From NCBI RefSeq assembly GCF_900106945.1, contig NZ_FNNE01000001.1:248001-312000 (forward strand): 64,000 nt of DNA, written 5' to 3'. The position numbers and the translations under genes were made by a program. The notes below the pieces were generated by a model that ran no database searches, was not told the DNA's origin, and worked only from the letters and a program-made list of their open reading frames with translations. Source of the DNA: Marinobacter mobilis (GTDB lineage Bacteria; Pseudomonadota; Gammaproteobacteria; Pseudomonadales; Oleiphilaceae). Of this stretch, positions 17,490 through 25,796 are shown piece after piece (positions within the stretch are counted from its first letter, which is position 1; the number at the start of each line of letters is the position of its first letter).

Positions 17490-18449
17490 ATGACTACATT
17501 GACTGCAACTCCGTACGATTTTGCGCTGCCCTGGGACTCCAGTGAGGTTGAGGATTCCCGCTTCAAACGGATTCTCAAGCGGCTGCTGTTGCTGCTGTTG
17601 CTGTTTGCCCTGGTGTTTCCATGGCTGCCGCTGCCCGAGATTGACCGGGCGGAAGAAGAGCGGGTGCCCCCGGCGCTGGCCAAGGTACTGATCGAACAGC
17701 GCACGGTGGCACCGCCACCGCCACCGCCGCCACCCCCCGAGCCCGTGGAACAGGAAACCGCCGAGGTTCCGACCCCGGAGCCGACGCCCGCTCCGCCCGC
17801 CCCCCAGCGTGAGGTGCAGGCGGCACGGGAGCGGGTGTCCACCATGGGTGTGGCAGCGTTCTCCAGTGAATTGTCGTCACTGCGCAGTTCGCTGAACGTG
17901 GCCCAATTACAGGCTCGTAACACCAACGTTCAGACCGGCTCTGCCGCCCGGGCGGCCCGCAATGTGCTGGGCGCTCAGTCGGCAACGGCCACCAGTGGCG
18001 GCGTGAACAGCTCGGTCATGAACGACAGCGGCTCCGGCACACAGCTGGCGGCTCATTCGTCCACGGCTGTGGATAGCCCCATCGGCGGTGCTGGTGGTAC
18101 CGGAACCGGTGTTGGCGGCCAGGGCAGTGGTGGGGGCTCCAATCGTTCCACCGTCTCTGGTGGTCGCGATATGGAATCCATCCGCCGGGTGTTCGAGCAG
18201 CATAAAGGGGCCATTTACGCGCTCTATAACCGGGCACTGCGCAGCAATGCCAGTCTCAAGGGCAAGTTCGTGTTTCACATCGTGATTGAACCGGATGGTC
18301 ACATCTCGGACATCAGTCTGGTTGATAGCGAACTGAGTGACCAGACCCTGGAGATGAAGCTGCTGGCGCGGATCCAGATGATCTCGTTTGGTCCCGAAGA
18401 TGTGGCGGCAACGCCGGTTAACTATAAATTCGATTTTCTCCCTGGCTGA
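17490..18449 (+). CDS. AgmX/PglI C-terminal-domain (TonB-like) energy transducer
   Basis: 319 aa. A short cytoplasmic N-terminus and a TM helix (about 28-48, leucine-rich) are followed by a Pro-rich periplasmic linker (about 74-108, nine consecutive Pro plus PEPTPAPPAP), a Gly/Ser-rich spacer (about 185-228) and a C-terminal domain (about 230-319: MESIRRVFEQHKGAIYALYN, then GKFVFHIVIEPDGHISDISL). That last domain is the TonB-like AgmX/PglI C-terminal type found in Myxococcus gliding and sporulation clusters. GGAGG lies 7 nt before the ATG. It likely carries the ExbBD motion across the periplasm to the TPR/barrel proteins. Confidence 0.82.
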   Translation: MTTLTATPYDFALPWDSSEVEDSRFKRILKRLLLLLLLFALVFPWLPLPEIDRAEEERVPPALAKVLIEQRTVAPPPPPPPPPEPVEQETAEVPTPEPTPAPPAPQREVQAARERVSTMGVAAFSSELSSLRSSLNVAQLQARNTNVQTGSAARAARNVLGAQSATATSGGVNSSVMNDSGSGTQLAAHSSTAVDSPIGGAGGTGTGVGGQGSGGGSNRSTVSGGRDMESIRRVFEQHKGAIYALYNRALRSNASLKGKFVFHIVIEPDGHISDISLVDSELSDQTLEMKLLARIQMISFGPEDVAATPVNYKFDFLPG

Positions 18450-18456
18450 GGAATCG

Positions 18457-18486
18457 GCAACCGCCAGCATGGATGCCGGCGGTTGC
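18457..18486 (+). other. Intra-operon hairpin
   Basis: Perfect 9-bp stem GCAACCGCC/GGCGGTTGC with a 12-nt loop and no T-run. It lies between the AgmX-like and HzsA-like genes. It could act as an mRNA stability or processing element setting different levels of the two parts of the operon. Confidence 0.5.
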
Positions 18487-18521
18487 AGTGACTCGTGTCG
18501 TGAAGGTGTTGGAGGTAGGTC

Positions 18522-21425
18522 ATGAGCACATCAAGGAATCCATGGTTGCAGCTGGGACTGGCAGGTATCGTTCTGCTGGGCCTGAGTGGCTGTTTTGAGG
18601 GCGAACGCAGCGAAAGTGAGGAAGCCATCGCATCTGACAGGCCCTTTGCCTATGTGGTCCGGGACTTTCCGGCCATGGGAGAGACCTCCAGTGTCGATGA
18701 CCGGCCACCGCTGGACCCTCGTGCTCCCTACCAGTTCAATCCTGGCGCCCGGATCATGGTGCGCGACCGGATTGCCCTCAATACCTCTGAACGGGACATC
18801 ATGGCGGACTACTTCGGGGGCGCTGGCTATGACGTCAAGGACGTAGACATCGCGCCGGATGGCGAGCGGATGGTGTTCGCGGCCCACGGGCCTGCGGCCG
18901 GGGCGACCTGGAACATCTTTGAATACACCTTTGGCAGCGGCCAGGTCCGGCGTATCTTCGCTGCCGACGAGGTCGCCAACCTGGGTAACGACACCAACCC
19001 GGCCTACACCAATGAAGGCCGTATTGTGTTTTCGTCCGACCGTCAGGCAGGGCGTGGCGACTGGCGACTGCTCGACCTGCGGGAATATCTGGCGGATTTT
19101 GCCGAACCCGCCTCACTGCTGCATACGGTCAACCCGGATGGGACCGGGCTGGCGCAAATCAGCTTTGGCGAGTTTCACGACATCGAACCCAGCACCATGG
19201 ACGATGGCCAGATCGTGTTTATCCGCTTTGGCCGGCTTTACGAGACTCTTGAGGACTGCACCCTCGATCAGATCGATGACCCCAATTTCAATACCCACCC
19301 CCATGGCGGTGGCTACGGTCAGGGCAACGGGAATGGCTTCCCGTCCGGTCTGGAGGAACCCAAGGACTGGACCGAGGCGGACAAGTGCGGTGCCTCGCTG
19401 GAAGGAGAAACCGCCGGTGAGCGAGTGTTTGTGGAGGATGTGTTCAGCCTCTACCGGATTACCCCCAGTGGCGGCAACATGCACCGCTACTTTGGCAGTC
19501 TGAGTGAAGAGTTCAGCGACGCCTCCTTTATTCACTACATGGATCCGATCCCGCTGCCGGATGGCAACCTGGTTACGATCATGCGCCACATCTACAACCC
19601 GATCTACGGTGGTGATGTGGTCAAGATCAACAGCAAGAATTTCTTTGCGGTGGACTTCCCGATTGATGAATCGGTGATCGGCGAAGCCGAGGAGTCGATG
19701 ACGCCGGGGCTGGTCAATTTCTATCCCAACCAGGTGTCGCCCTCTGGCTGGTACAGTGCGGTTGCGCCCTACGGTGACGGCAGCGGCCGGCTGCTGGCGG
19801 CCTGGGCCCAGTGCCTCACCGTTGATGGCGGCAATATTGCCGAGGCCTGCGAAGGGGCCTCTACAGTGGACAACCTGGGCGACCCGCAGTTCGGGGTGTG
19901 GATGATTGATCCGGACACCAACACCCGGTTGCCGGTGGTGCGCAGTGACCGTCAGTCGCTGTACACCGATGTGGTCATCGGTAACCGTAATGACCAGGCT
20001 GAGCCGTACAGCGGCACCCGAAACGACCTGAACTTGGAAGAGAACACGGCGGTGTTCCATATTCGCAGTATCTATGATCTCGACGGTGCCGACATGGCTG
20101 AGCCTGACGGCGGTATTGTGACGTTGCGCGATCCCAGCCTGACCCACCCCAATGACCGTTCCGAGCGTTTTATCCGGGTGTTGGGCAAGCGCAGCATTCC
20201 GGCGGAACTGGAACAGTTGATTCTCACCGATCCGGTTTGGAATCCGGAATCCGGTCCGCGCCCACCGATGGGTCTGGTGCCCATGCTGGGTTCCGGCGGC
20301 CGTGGCCTGTTTGATGTGCTGTCCTACTCCATGGTGGAGCCGGACGGTTCGGCCATGGTGAAAGTGCCGGCGGAGACCGAACTCACCTTCGAGGTGGTCA
20401 ACCGCTATGGCAAGCGCGTCGACCTGATTGCCGAACCCGGTTACAACTACAATTACCTGATCCAGCACCCGACCAAACTGTTGCTCGAGAACGGTGAGGA
20501 ACTGCGCTGCTATGGCTGCCACGATCCGGAAGTGGATATTCCCCATGCCCGTACCGATGTGGAGCTGGCTTCGGCCAACCCCGGTGCGCCCGGTGATGCC
20601 ATGCCATTTCCCAACGCCAACCCGGCCATCGTTGCGTTCAAGTGGCAGGACACCATGGCCCAGGCGCTGGCGGAATCCCTCGGTTACCTGACCTCCACCG
20701 GCGGCGATACCCTGGCCTTTGAGGATCACTGGGGCAATCCGCCGGATGACGGCCTGAGCTTCAGCATCGGCTACTCCGAGCTGACCACTCCGGCGCCGGT
20801 GGCGGATGCTTCGTGCCTCACCGACTGGCGCCCGGACTGCAAGGCCACCATTAACTATATGGAGCATATCCAGCCAATCTGGGAAGCCTGCCGGATCGAC
20901 CCGGTCAGCAATGACACGGTGTCTTGCCAGGGCTGTCACCGGGCGGCGGAATCCCGGGTCTGTGCTGCCGCTGGTGGTGGCGGTGGCGCCAGCACCAATC
21001 TGTTGCTGGGGCGGGGCAATTCGTCGTGGGACGACCGGCAGCCGGAGTCCTACGTGCAGTTGTTCGAGCCGGATTACTACCTCAAGCAGGGTGCTGACGG
21101 TGACTGGGTCGAAGTCACCGATCCGGACACCCAGTGCCCGGATGGTATTCAGGGGGATATGACGGTGCTGCCAGACCCTGGTGTCTGCTTCAGTCGCCGT
21201 CTGATGAGTGGTCGTGGTGCCATCGCCAGCGCCCGCTTCTTCACCCTGTTCGACCAGGACCCGGACGATAACGCTTATGAAGTCGAACTGCCGGGCACCG
21301 ACGCCATCCGCCAAAGCCACATGGGCCTGTTGAGTCAGGCAGAACTGCGCCTGCTTGCCGAGTGGCTCGATGCCGGCGCCCATTACTACAACGATCCGGA
21401 CAAGCTGGAGTTCCCGACCCCGTAA
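18522..21425 (+). CDS. HzsA-like dihaem lipoprotein
   Basis: 967 aa. The signal peptide ends in lipobox LGLSGC (Cys near residue 24). A TolB/PD40-like propeller follows (VKDVDIAPDGERMVFAA, NEGRIVFSSDRQ). Two CxxCH haem-c motifs lie at residues 663-667 (CYGCH) and 802-806 (CQGCH). The architecture matches proteins annotated as related to the hydrazine synthase alpha subunit; there is no anammox context, so the name says nothing about the reaction. GGAGG sits just before ATG 18522. It is likely surface- or periplasm-facing and redox-active, and is the only redox protein in the operon. Cytochrome c maturation would be required. Confidence 0.78.
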   Translation: MSTSRNPWLQLGLAGIVLLGLSGCFEGERSESEEAIASDRPFAYVVRDFPAMGETSSVDDRPPLDPRAPYQFNPGARIMVRDRIALNTSERDIMADYFGGAGYDVKDVDIAPDGERMVFAAHGPAAGATWNIFEYTFGSGQVRRIFAADEVANLGNDTNPAYTNEGRIVFSSDRQAGRGDWRLLDLREYLADFAEPASLLHTVNPDGTGLAQISFGEFHDIEPSTMDDGQIVFIRFGRLYETLEDCTLDQIDDPNFNTHPHGGGYGQGNGNGFPSGLEEPKDWTEADKCGASLEGETAGERVFVEDVFSLYRITPSGGNMHRYFGSLSEEFSDASFIHYMDPIPLPDGNLVTIMRHIYNPIYGGDVVKINSKNFFAVDFPIDESVIGEAEESMTPGLVNFYPNQVSPSGWYSAVAPYGDGSGRLLAAWAQCLTVDGGNIAEACEGASTVDNLGDPQFGVWMIDPDTNTRLPVVRSDRQSLYTDVVIGNRNDQAEPYSGTRNDLNLEENTAVFHIRSIYDLDGADMAEPDGGIVTLRDPSLTHPNDRSERFIRVLGKRSIPAELEQLILTDPVWNPESGPRPPMGLVPMLGSGGRGLFDVLSYSMVEPDGSAMVKVPAETELTFEVVNRYGKRVDLIAEPGYNYNYLIQHPTKLLLENGEELRCYGCHDPEVDIPHARTDVELASANPGAPGDAMPFPNANPAIVAFKWQDTMAQALAESLGYLTSTGGDTLAFEDHWGNPPDDGLSFSIGYSELTTPAPVADASCLTDWRPDCKATINYMEHIQPIWEACRIDPVSNDTVSCQGCHRAAESRVCAAAGGGGGASTNLLLGRGNSSWDDRQPESYVQLFEPDYYLKQGADGDWVEVTDPDTQCPDGIQGDMTVLPDPGVCFSRRLMSGRGAIASARFFTLFDQDPDDNAYEVELPGTDAIRQSHMGLLSQAELRLLAEWLDAGAHYYNDPDKLEFPTP

Positions 21426-21454
21426 GGGGCGGGCCCGGATGAGGAACCCATGCC

Positions 21455-22144
21455 ATGACTCTGCTCATGCAACCTTCTGACAGCATCAACCTGGACAGCT
21501 ACGCCACCCCCAACCTGGAACTCGAACGCCAGGGCTGGGGGGTGCCGGATCCGGCCGACTGGATTGTCGACAGCAAATTCCGCCAGACCGACGGCCGACG
21601 CCGCATCAGCACCCTTTATAAGCGTTTCAATCGCCACTACCTGGCTATTCGCCGTCAGCATCGTCAGCGTTCCTTGCCGGAGCAGGTGATTGATCTGAGC
21701 TTTATCGAACGCGAACCCCGGGAAATCAGGGACGATCGCCTGTGGCTCTGGGCGCTGGCGGTGATGTGTTTGCTGGCGCCATCACTGGTGTATTACCTCA
21801 CGCCTTATCTGCCGTTGTGGGGGGCACCGCCTGTGGCTCTGGGGCTATTGATGATGGCCATGGCCTGGCGCGGGCGGACGCACGATTACCAGTATCTGGC
21901 ACTGCATACAGACACGGTGGTGTTCACCGTCGATGGCCGCCTGCCGGAACAGAGCAAGGTGACGGCGTTTATTGAAGAGCTGGGAGCCGCCATTGATACC
22001 GCCCAGAAATCCCTGCCTGAAGGCCGGGCACGCATTCCCCTGGCGGTGACGGAAATGCGCCGGCTGTGCCAGGCGGGGATCATTACCGACGACGACTATG
22101 AGGCGGCCAAGGGCCGCTGGTTCTCGCCAAGCGCCCTTGATTAA
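21455..22144 (+). CDS. Two-TM protein with SHOCT-like C-terminus
   Basis: 229 aa. There is no signal peptide. A charged N-terminal region (1-90) is followed by two TM helices (about 94-112 and 118-135), a short beta-rich part, and a C-terminal helix pair (MRRLCQAGIITDDDYEAAKG) typical of SHOCT short oligomerisation domains. GAGGA lies 9 nt before the ATG. It closes the operon, 29 nt after the HzsA-like gene. Function unknown; it may assemble the complex at the inner membrane. Confidence 0.6.
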   Translation: MTLLMQPSDSINLDSYATPNLELERQGWGVPDPADWIVDSKFRQTDGRRRISTLYKRFNRHYLAIRRQHRQRSLPEQVIDLSFIEREPREIRDDRLWLWALAVMCLLAPSLVYYLTPYLPLWGAPPVALGLLMMAMAWRGRTHDYQYLALHTDTVVFTVDGRLPEQSKVTAFIEELGAAIDTAQKSLPEGRARIPLAVTEMRRLCQAGIITDDDYEAAKGRWFSPSALD

Positions 22145-22607
22145 CAGAGGTTCACCTGACTATCAGCCGGGCATAACCGCTGATGCAGTAACTTGCTGCC
22201 GCGTCGGGAACGGTGAGCTGGCTTCATGGATTTTTGGGCGGGTGTGTCAGGCCTGACCCTGACCCTCGATCATCCCGACGGAATTGCTCCGCCTACACAA
22301 CCCTGTGCCGCCACTGGACCCTTAGCATGGTTTCACCCATGCCTAACAGGCCATTCGGGGTGGCGATTTGTTAAAAATTTAAAAAGATACGAATTCTTAC
22401 TCAGTTTCAATTGAAGGCGCTCTTTACCTGACGCTATTCTTGTGGTGAAGCTTACGGATAGGTAATGCCGAAGGCCAACGGGCATTCATGGGTGTTGCTG
22501 AATGGTTCATGAACTGCGTAAGGAAATGCTCTGGTACCGGTGAGCACCCGGGCTGGAAGCTGTAGACGAGGAAGTTACGCCTCTTCGCCAAATTAAGGAG
22601 ATTTTGA
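22145..22607. promoter_or_regulatory. Intergenic region with promoter and structured leader
   Basis: No supported gene. The promoter TTGAAG (22411-22416), 18-bp spacer, TATTCT (22435-22440) drives the small repeat-protein gene. The leader of about 160 nt ends in a GAGG/CCTC hairpin (22568-22583) just before the AAGGAG site (22595-22600). The same promoter and hairpin design occurs upstream of the paralogous gene at 27130. Confidence 0.6.
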
Positions 22608-22937
22608 ATGTTCAAGAAGATGTTGGCATTTTGTTCCCTGGTCCTGTTGTTCAGTACAACGGCGTCTGCTTTCGACGGCTATGTAGAAGTCACCAATAAT
22701 ACCGGATACGACATCTACTACCTGTATGTCAGTAATGAACACAGCGATGAATGGGAAGAAGACGTACTGGGTGATGACATCCTGGCTGATGGCGAAACCG
22801 TACGCGTAACGGTCCGCAAGCAGAAGTCTTCAGTATTCGACATTCGTGCCGAAGACGAAGATGGCGATACCTACACCATCTGGGATCTCGACATTGCCCG
22901 TCGCGACCTGGTCCTGACTCTGGACCACCTAGACTGA
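22608..22937 (+). CDS. Small acidic exported protein, one repeat unit
   Basis: 109 aa. A signal peptide ends at TASAFDG; the mature part is one unit of about 88 residues rich in Asp/Glu and aromatics (YVEVTNNTGYDIYYLYVSN, WEEDVLGDDIL, DIRAEDEDGDTYTIWDLDI). It has no cysteines. The pattern of acidic loops between beta strands would suit metal binding, which is an inference. I recognise it as a recurring uncharacterised bacterial domain but cannot name it. A paralogue with two units lies at 27130-27747. It has its own promoter and terminator. Confidence 0.8.
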   Translation: MFKKMLAFCSLVLLFSTTASAFDGYVEVTNNTGYDIYYLYVSNEHSDEWEEDVLGDDILADGETVRVTVRKQKSSVFDIRAEDEDGDTYTIWDLDIARRDLVLTLDHLD

Positions 22938-22955
22938 TCGCGTGTTGTATCCTCG

Positions 22956-22980
22956 AAAAGGCGCCTTGAAGGCGCCTTTT
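22956..22980 (+). terminator. Rho-independent terminator of small repeat-protein gene
   Basis: AAAAGGCGCC, TTGAA loop, GGCGCCTTTT. The same GGCGCC stem terminates the paralogue at 27765-27792. Confidence 0.88.
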
Positions 22981-23112
22981 CTGTTTCTGGCGATTCCATT
23001 CTCACATCCCCCCGGAAAATTGTGCTTGCCCTGATCGGGGTTTCGTCTTATTAAGCTGGAATTGATCCGGCCGATTCCCGGCGGGCCTCCTGCTCAGGTA
23101 AGACAGACAAAC

Positions 23113-23781
23113 GTGGTAGCACTCAAACTTCCGGACCGTCATAGCGGGGAAGGGGACGTTCCCCATCTCTACGAAGCCATTGCCAGTGATCTGCTGAACA
23201 AAGGTTACAGCATCAATATCGGTGCGTTGCCGGAGGCGCTGACGGAGGCCTTATGGCAGCAGGTCCAGAGCCTTTCACAGCAGGAATTCAGCGCAGCGGG
23301 TATCGGCCGAGATAAAGGCCACATGGTCAACAACTTTGTCCGAAGCGATGAAATCAGCTGGATCACCGGCGAGACAGACACCGGCAGCCGTTGGCTGGAT
23401 TGGGCGGCGCAGCTTCAGGCCTATCTGAACCGCCGCTTGCTGCTGGGGTTGTTTTCCTTCGAGAGTCATTATGCCCACTATGCCCGGGGCGACTTTTATA
23501 AGAAACATCTCGATGCTTTCAAGGGGCAGGCCAATCGCACCCTGTCACTGGTGGTCTATCTGAACCCGGGCTGGCAGCCGGAGGATGGTGGCGAGCTGGT
23601 CCTGTATACCGGCGATGATGGTCACAAATTGCAAGTAACGCCGGGCTTCGGCACGGTCGTTGCGTTTCTCAGTGAGGAGTTTCCTCACGAAGTGCTGCCG
23701 GCACAACGGGACCGCTATTCCATAGCCGGCTGGTTCCGGGTTAACACCACCAATTCTGCAAAGGTCGATCCGCCCGCCTGA
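23113..23781 (+). CDS. 2OG-Fe(II) oxygenase, prolyl-hydroxylase (PPHD) type
   Basis: About 222 aa, cytoplasmic. The double-stranded beta-helix core has iron ligands H132 and D134 (KKHLDAF), a distal His in FPHEVLP, and the 2-oxoglutarate Arg in RYSIAGWFR. The segment VVYLNPGWQPEDGGEL is typical of the Egl9/PHD-like prolyl hydroxylases. The Pseudomonas member hydroxylates a proline of EF-Tu, so EF-Tu is a plausible substrate. GTG 23113 is proposed as start because the frame upstream is not protein-like; the Shine-Dalgarno is weak, so the start is uncertain. Confidence 0.78.
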   Translation: MVALKLPDRHSGEGDVPHLYEAIASDLLNKGYSINIGALPEALTEALWQQVQSLSQQEFSAAGIGRDKGHMVNNFVRSDEISWITGETDTGSRWLDWAAQLQAYLNRRLLLGLFSFESHYAHYARGDFYKKHLDAFKGQANRTLSLVVYLNPGWQPEDGGELVLYTGDDGHKLQVTPGFGTVVAFLSEEFPHEVLPAQRDRYSIAGWFRVNTTNSAKVDPPA

Positions 23782-23853
23782 GTGCTCTCCGCGACGACCG
23801 GCTATGCTGGATAAAAAGCGCTTCGCCGGATACCGCGAGCGGGGAGGCAGGTT

Positions 23854-24549
23854 ATGGCCCGAATCAACGCCGGGGCGGACTCTGGCCTACCTTTATGGTG
23901 GCTGGCACTGGCGGCCGCCCTGCTGCCGATGATCACTATCCACCTTACCTATCTGGTGTCGGCGCTGGAAGGGTTTGTCGACTGGTGTCTGCCGTATCTG
24001 CAGAGTTGCACCAGTATCAGCCGTACCGGGCGTCACGGCAGCGCCTATTTCATCTTCAAAGGGGCCATGCTGCCGGCGGCAGTGGCCGGGCTGTTGTTCT
24101 GGTGGCTGAACCCCCGCTGGTTAAGGCATCTGGGGGCTGATTCTGAACGGCTGGGGTGGCTTACCCTGCTGGGGGTGGTGGCCTGCCTGGCCCTGGTGCT
24201 CTACACGCTGGCCCTGGGCCATGCTGGTGATGGTTTCCGGTTGCTGCGGCGAACGGGTGTGGTGTTGTATTTCTCCCTCACGTTTCTGGCCCAGTTGCTC
24301 CTCAGCGGCGCCCTCTGTGATGTGCCCGGGTGGCAGACTCAGGGGCGCCGGTTACGGAGTCTCTGTCTGCTGACCCTGACGGTTGCCATGGCTACGGTGG
24401 TGTTGCAGGCGGCGGCTTACGATTTCTACCAGAGCATCGAGGACGGTTTTGAGTGGTGCATAGCGCTGCTGCTGAACCTTCATGCGTTGTGGGTGGCACT
24501 GCTTTGGCGCCGGAGTCATTTTCGTGCCGTCTTGCGGGTGGCGGGGTAG
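23854..24549 (+). CDS. Six-TM membrane protein (Frag1/DRAM/Sfk1-like)
   Basis: 231 aa with about six hydrophobic helices and no signal peptide. The first loop (LEGFVDWCLPYLQSCTSISR) between TM1 and TM2, followed by YFIFKGAMLP, recalls Frag1/DRAM/Sfk1 family proteins, but the similarity is weak. Two short Cys-containing loops may form a disulphide in the periplasm. It follows the dioxygenase gene by 72 nt on the same strand. Function unknown. Confidence 0.55.
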   Translation: MARINAGADSGLPLWWLALAAALLPMITIHLTYLVSALEGFVDWCLPYLQSCTSISRTGRHGSAYFIFKGAMLPAAVAGLLFWWLNPRWLRHLGADSERLGWLTLLGVVACLALVLYTLALGHAGDGFRLLRRTGVVLYFSLTFLAQLLLSGALCDVPGWQTQGRRLRSLCLLTLTVAMATVVLQAAAYDFYQSIEDGFEWCIALLLNLHALWVALLWRRSHFRAVLRVAG

Positions 24550-24581
24550 ATGTGATCGTACGGTTGGTCGTTAATTAAACG

Positions 24582-24612
24582 ATTGTAAAAATGATTGATT
24601 TGCATTTACAAT
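24582..24612 (+). promoter_or_regulatory. Promoter with embedded inverted repeat, upstream of sterol desaturase gene
   Basis: ATTGTAAA (24582-24589) and TTTACAAT (24605-24612) form 8-bp arms. The same bases give a -35 TTGTAA and -10 TACAAT with an 18-bp spacer. A repressor bound to the arms would block RNA polymerase directly. Confidence 0.5.
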
Positions 24613-24687
24613 GACGAACTTTTCCATTTCGGGGTGATGAATGGCCGCCGCCTTCATTGCTCTGCGTAGTTTGTGCAGGTAATCCTC

Positions 24688-25716
24688 ATGGATGTGTGGG
24701 CCACTCTGGTCAGTTCACTCGATGCCACCGTAATTGAACCGGTCACCAGGAAGTTCCTCGGGATTTTTGATCTCAACGGACGCTTTGGTGTGCTGTTCCT
24801 CGCTATCTCCTACCTCACGGCGCTGGCACTTTACCTGCACCGAAAACACAGCGGCAGAACCGATGCCAACAGCTTCTGGCAATTCCTGGGGGGTAATCGG
24901 GTGCATTTCCATCGCTCGGCGCTGGTGGACTACCAGTATTACTTCCTGAGGGCCGTTCTCAAGGTTGTCTGCGTACTGCCGGTGGTTGCGATTGTGGATC
25001 CCTACATTCTCCAGTCGGGAGATTATGTGGCCTTCTTCACCAACCTGTGGGGTGCCCGTCCACAGTTGGGGGAAAACCTCGGGCTGATGATGCTCTACGG
25101 CCTCGGTGTATTTCTGGTGGGGGACTTCGTGCATTACTGGATTCACCGGGCCTTCCATTCCCGGTGGTTGTGGGAATTCCACAAGGTTCACCACTCTGCC
25201 GCCGTCCTGGTGCCAGCGACTGCGAGCCGTATCCATTTTGTTGAAAAAATCGCCGAAAAAATCGCCGGTGGGTTCATGATCGGGCTTTTTGCCGGCATTT
25301 TCTACTACCTGTGCGGCGGTGAGGTCAGTCGTTACACCCTCTTCGGTGTGACCTATCTGGTGTTCATCTTCAACGGCCTGGCGGCCAACCTTCGCCACAG
25401 TCATGTCTGGCTGTCCTTCGGTCCGCGGATTGAGTGGCTGATTAACAGCCCGGCCCAGCACCAGATCCATCACAGCGATGCGCCTCGCCACTTCAACAAA
25501 AATTTTGGCACTAACCTGTCGGTATGGGATTGGATGTTTGGCACCCTCTACGTCACCCGTTCGCAACCGGAAGCGATCACTTTCGGCGTGGGTGATGCAG
25601 GCAACCGTGAGTACCAGTCCCTACGCAGCCTGGTGTTTCGTCCGTTCCTGGTAGTTGGGCGTCGCCTGTGGCAATGGACGGTTCTCAGGCTGGCCGCAGG
25701 CAGACAGCGTGCGTGA
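24688..25716 (+). CDS. Sterol desaturase / fatty acid hydroxylase superfamily enzyme
   Basis: About 342 aa integral membrane di-iron enzyme. Several TM helices surround the three histidine clusters HYWIHRAFH, HKVHH and HQIHHSDAPRH, which bind two irons in this superfamily. Members oxidise lipid C-H bonds (sterols, carotenoids, fatty acids); the substrate here cannot be told from sequence. ATG 24688 is 7 nt after AGGT; an upstream GTG at 24673 is less likely. It is transcribed alone behind a promoter with an inverted repeat. Confidence 0.85.
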   Translation: MDVWATLVSSLDATVIEPVTRKFLGIFDLNGRFGVLFLAISYLTALALYLHRKHSGRTDANSFWQFLGGNRVHFHRSALVDYQYYFLRAVLKVVCVLPVVAIVDPYILQSGDYVAFFTNLWGARPQLGENLGLMMLYGLGVFLVGDFVHYWIHRAFHSRWLWEFHKVHHSAAVLVPATASRIHFVEKIAEKIAGGFMIGLFAGIFYYLCGGEVSRYTLFGVTYLVFIFNGLAANLRHSHVWLSFGPRIEWLINSPAQHQIHHSDAPRHFNKNFGTNLSVWDWMFGTLYVTRSQPEAITFGVGDAGNREYQSLRSLVFRPFLVVGRRLWQWTVLRLAAGRQRA

Positions 25717-25796
25717 TGGCGGGCATCGGTGCCCGGTGACCATGAACAACAGAGTGCCGTTACGCGACTGAAGAGCCGCCGTGCCGTGGGGAGGGG

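Noticed and set aside
17713..17745. CCG/CCA microsatellite
   Set aside because: The run simply encodes the nine-Pro linker of the TonB-like protein with mixed codons. It is not a phase-variable tract in a suspicious position.
19113..21383. 756-codon open frame on the minus strand opposite the HzsA-like gene
   Set aside because: It is antisense to a clear lipoprotein gene with haem motifs. It has no signal, motif or ribosome-binding site, and such frames arise from GC-rich codon usage.
18522..21425. Hydrazine synthesis (anammox) function
   Set aside because: Similarity is architectural only. No other hydrazine synthase subunits or nitrogen genes are nearby.
7346..22144. Plain TonB-ExbB-ExbD iron-uptake system
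   Set aside because: No TonB-dependent receptor is present. The two ExbD copies, AgmX-type C-terminus, TPR lipoproteins and small barrels do not fit siderophore uptake.
22226..22414. 62-codon ORF in the intergenic region before the repeat-protein gene
   Set aside because: It has no ribosome-binding site, its composition is not protein-like, and it overlaps the promoter of the next gene.
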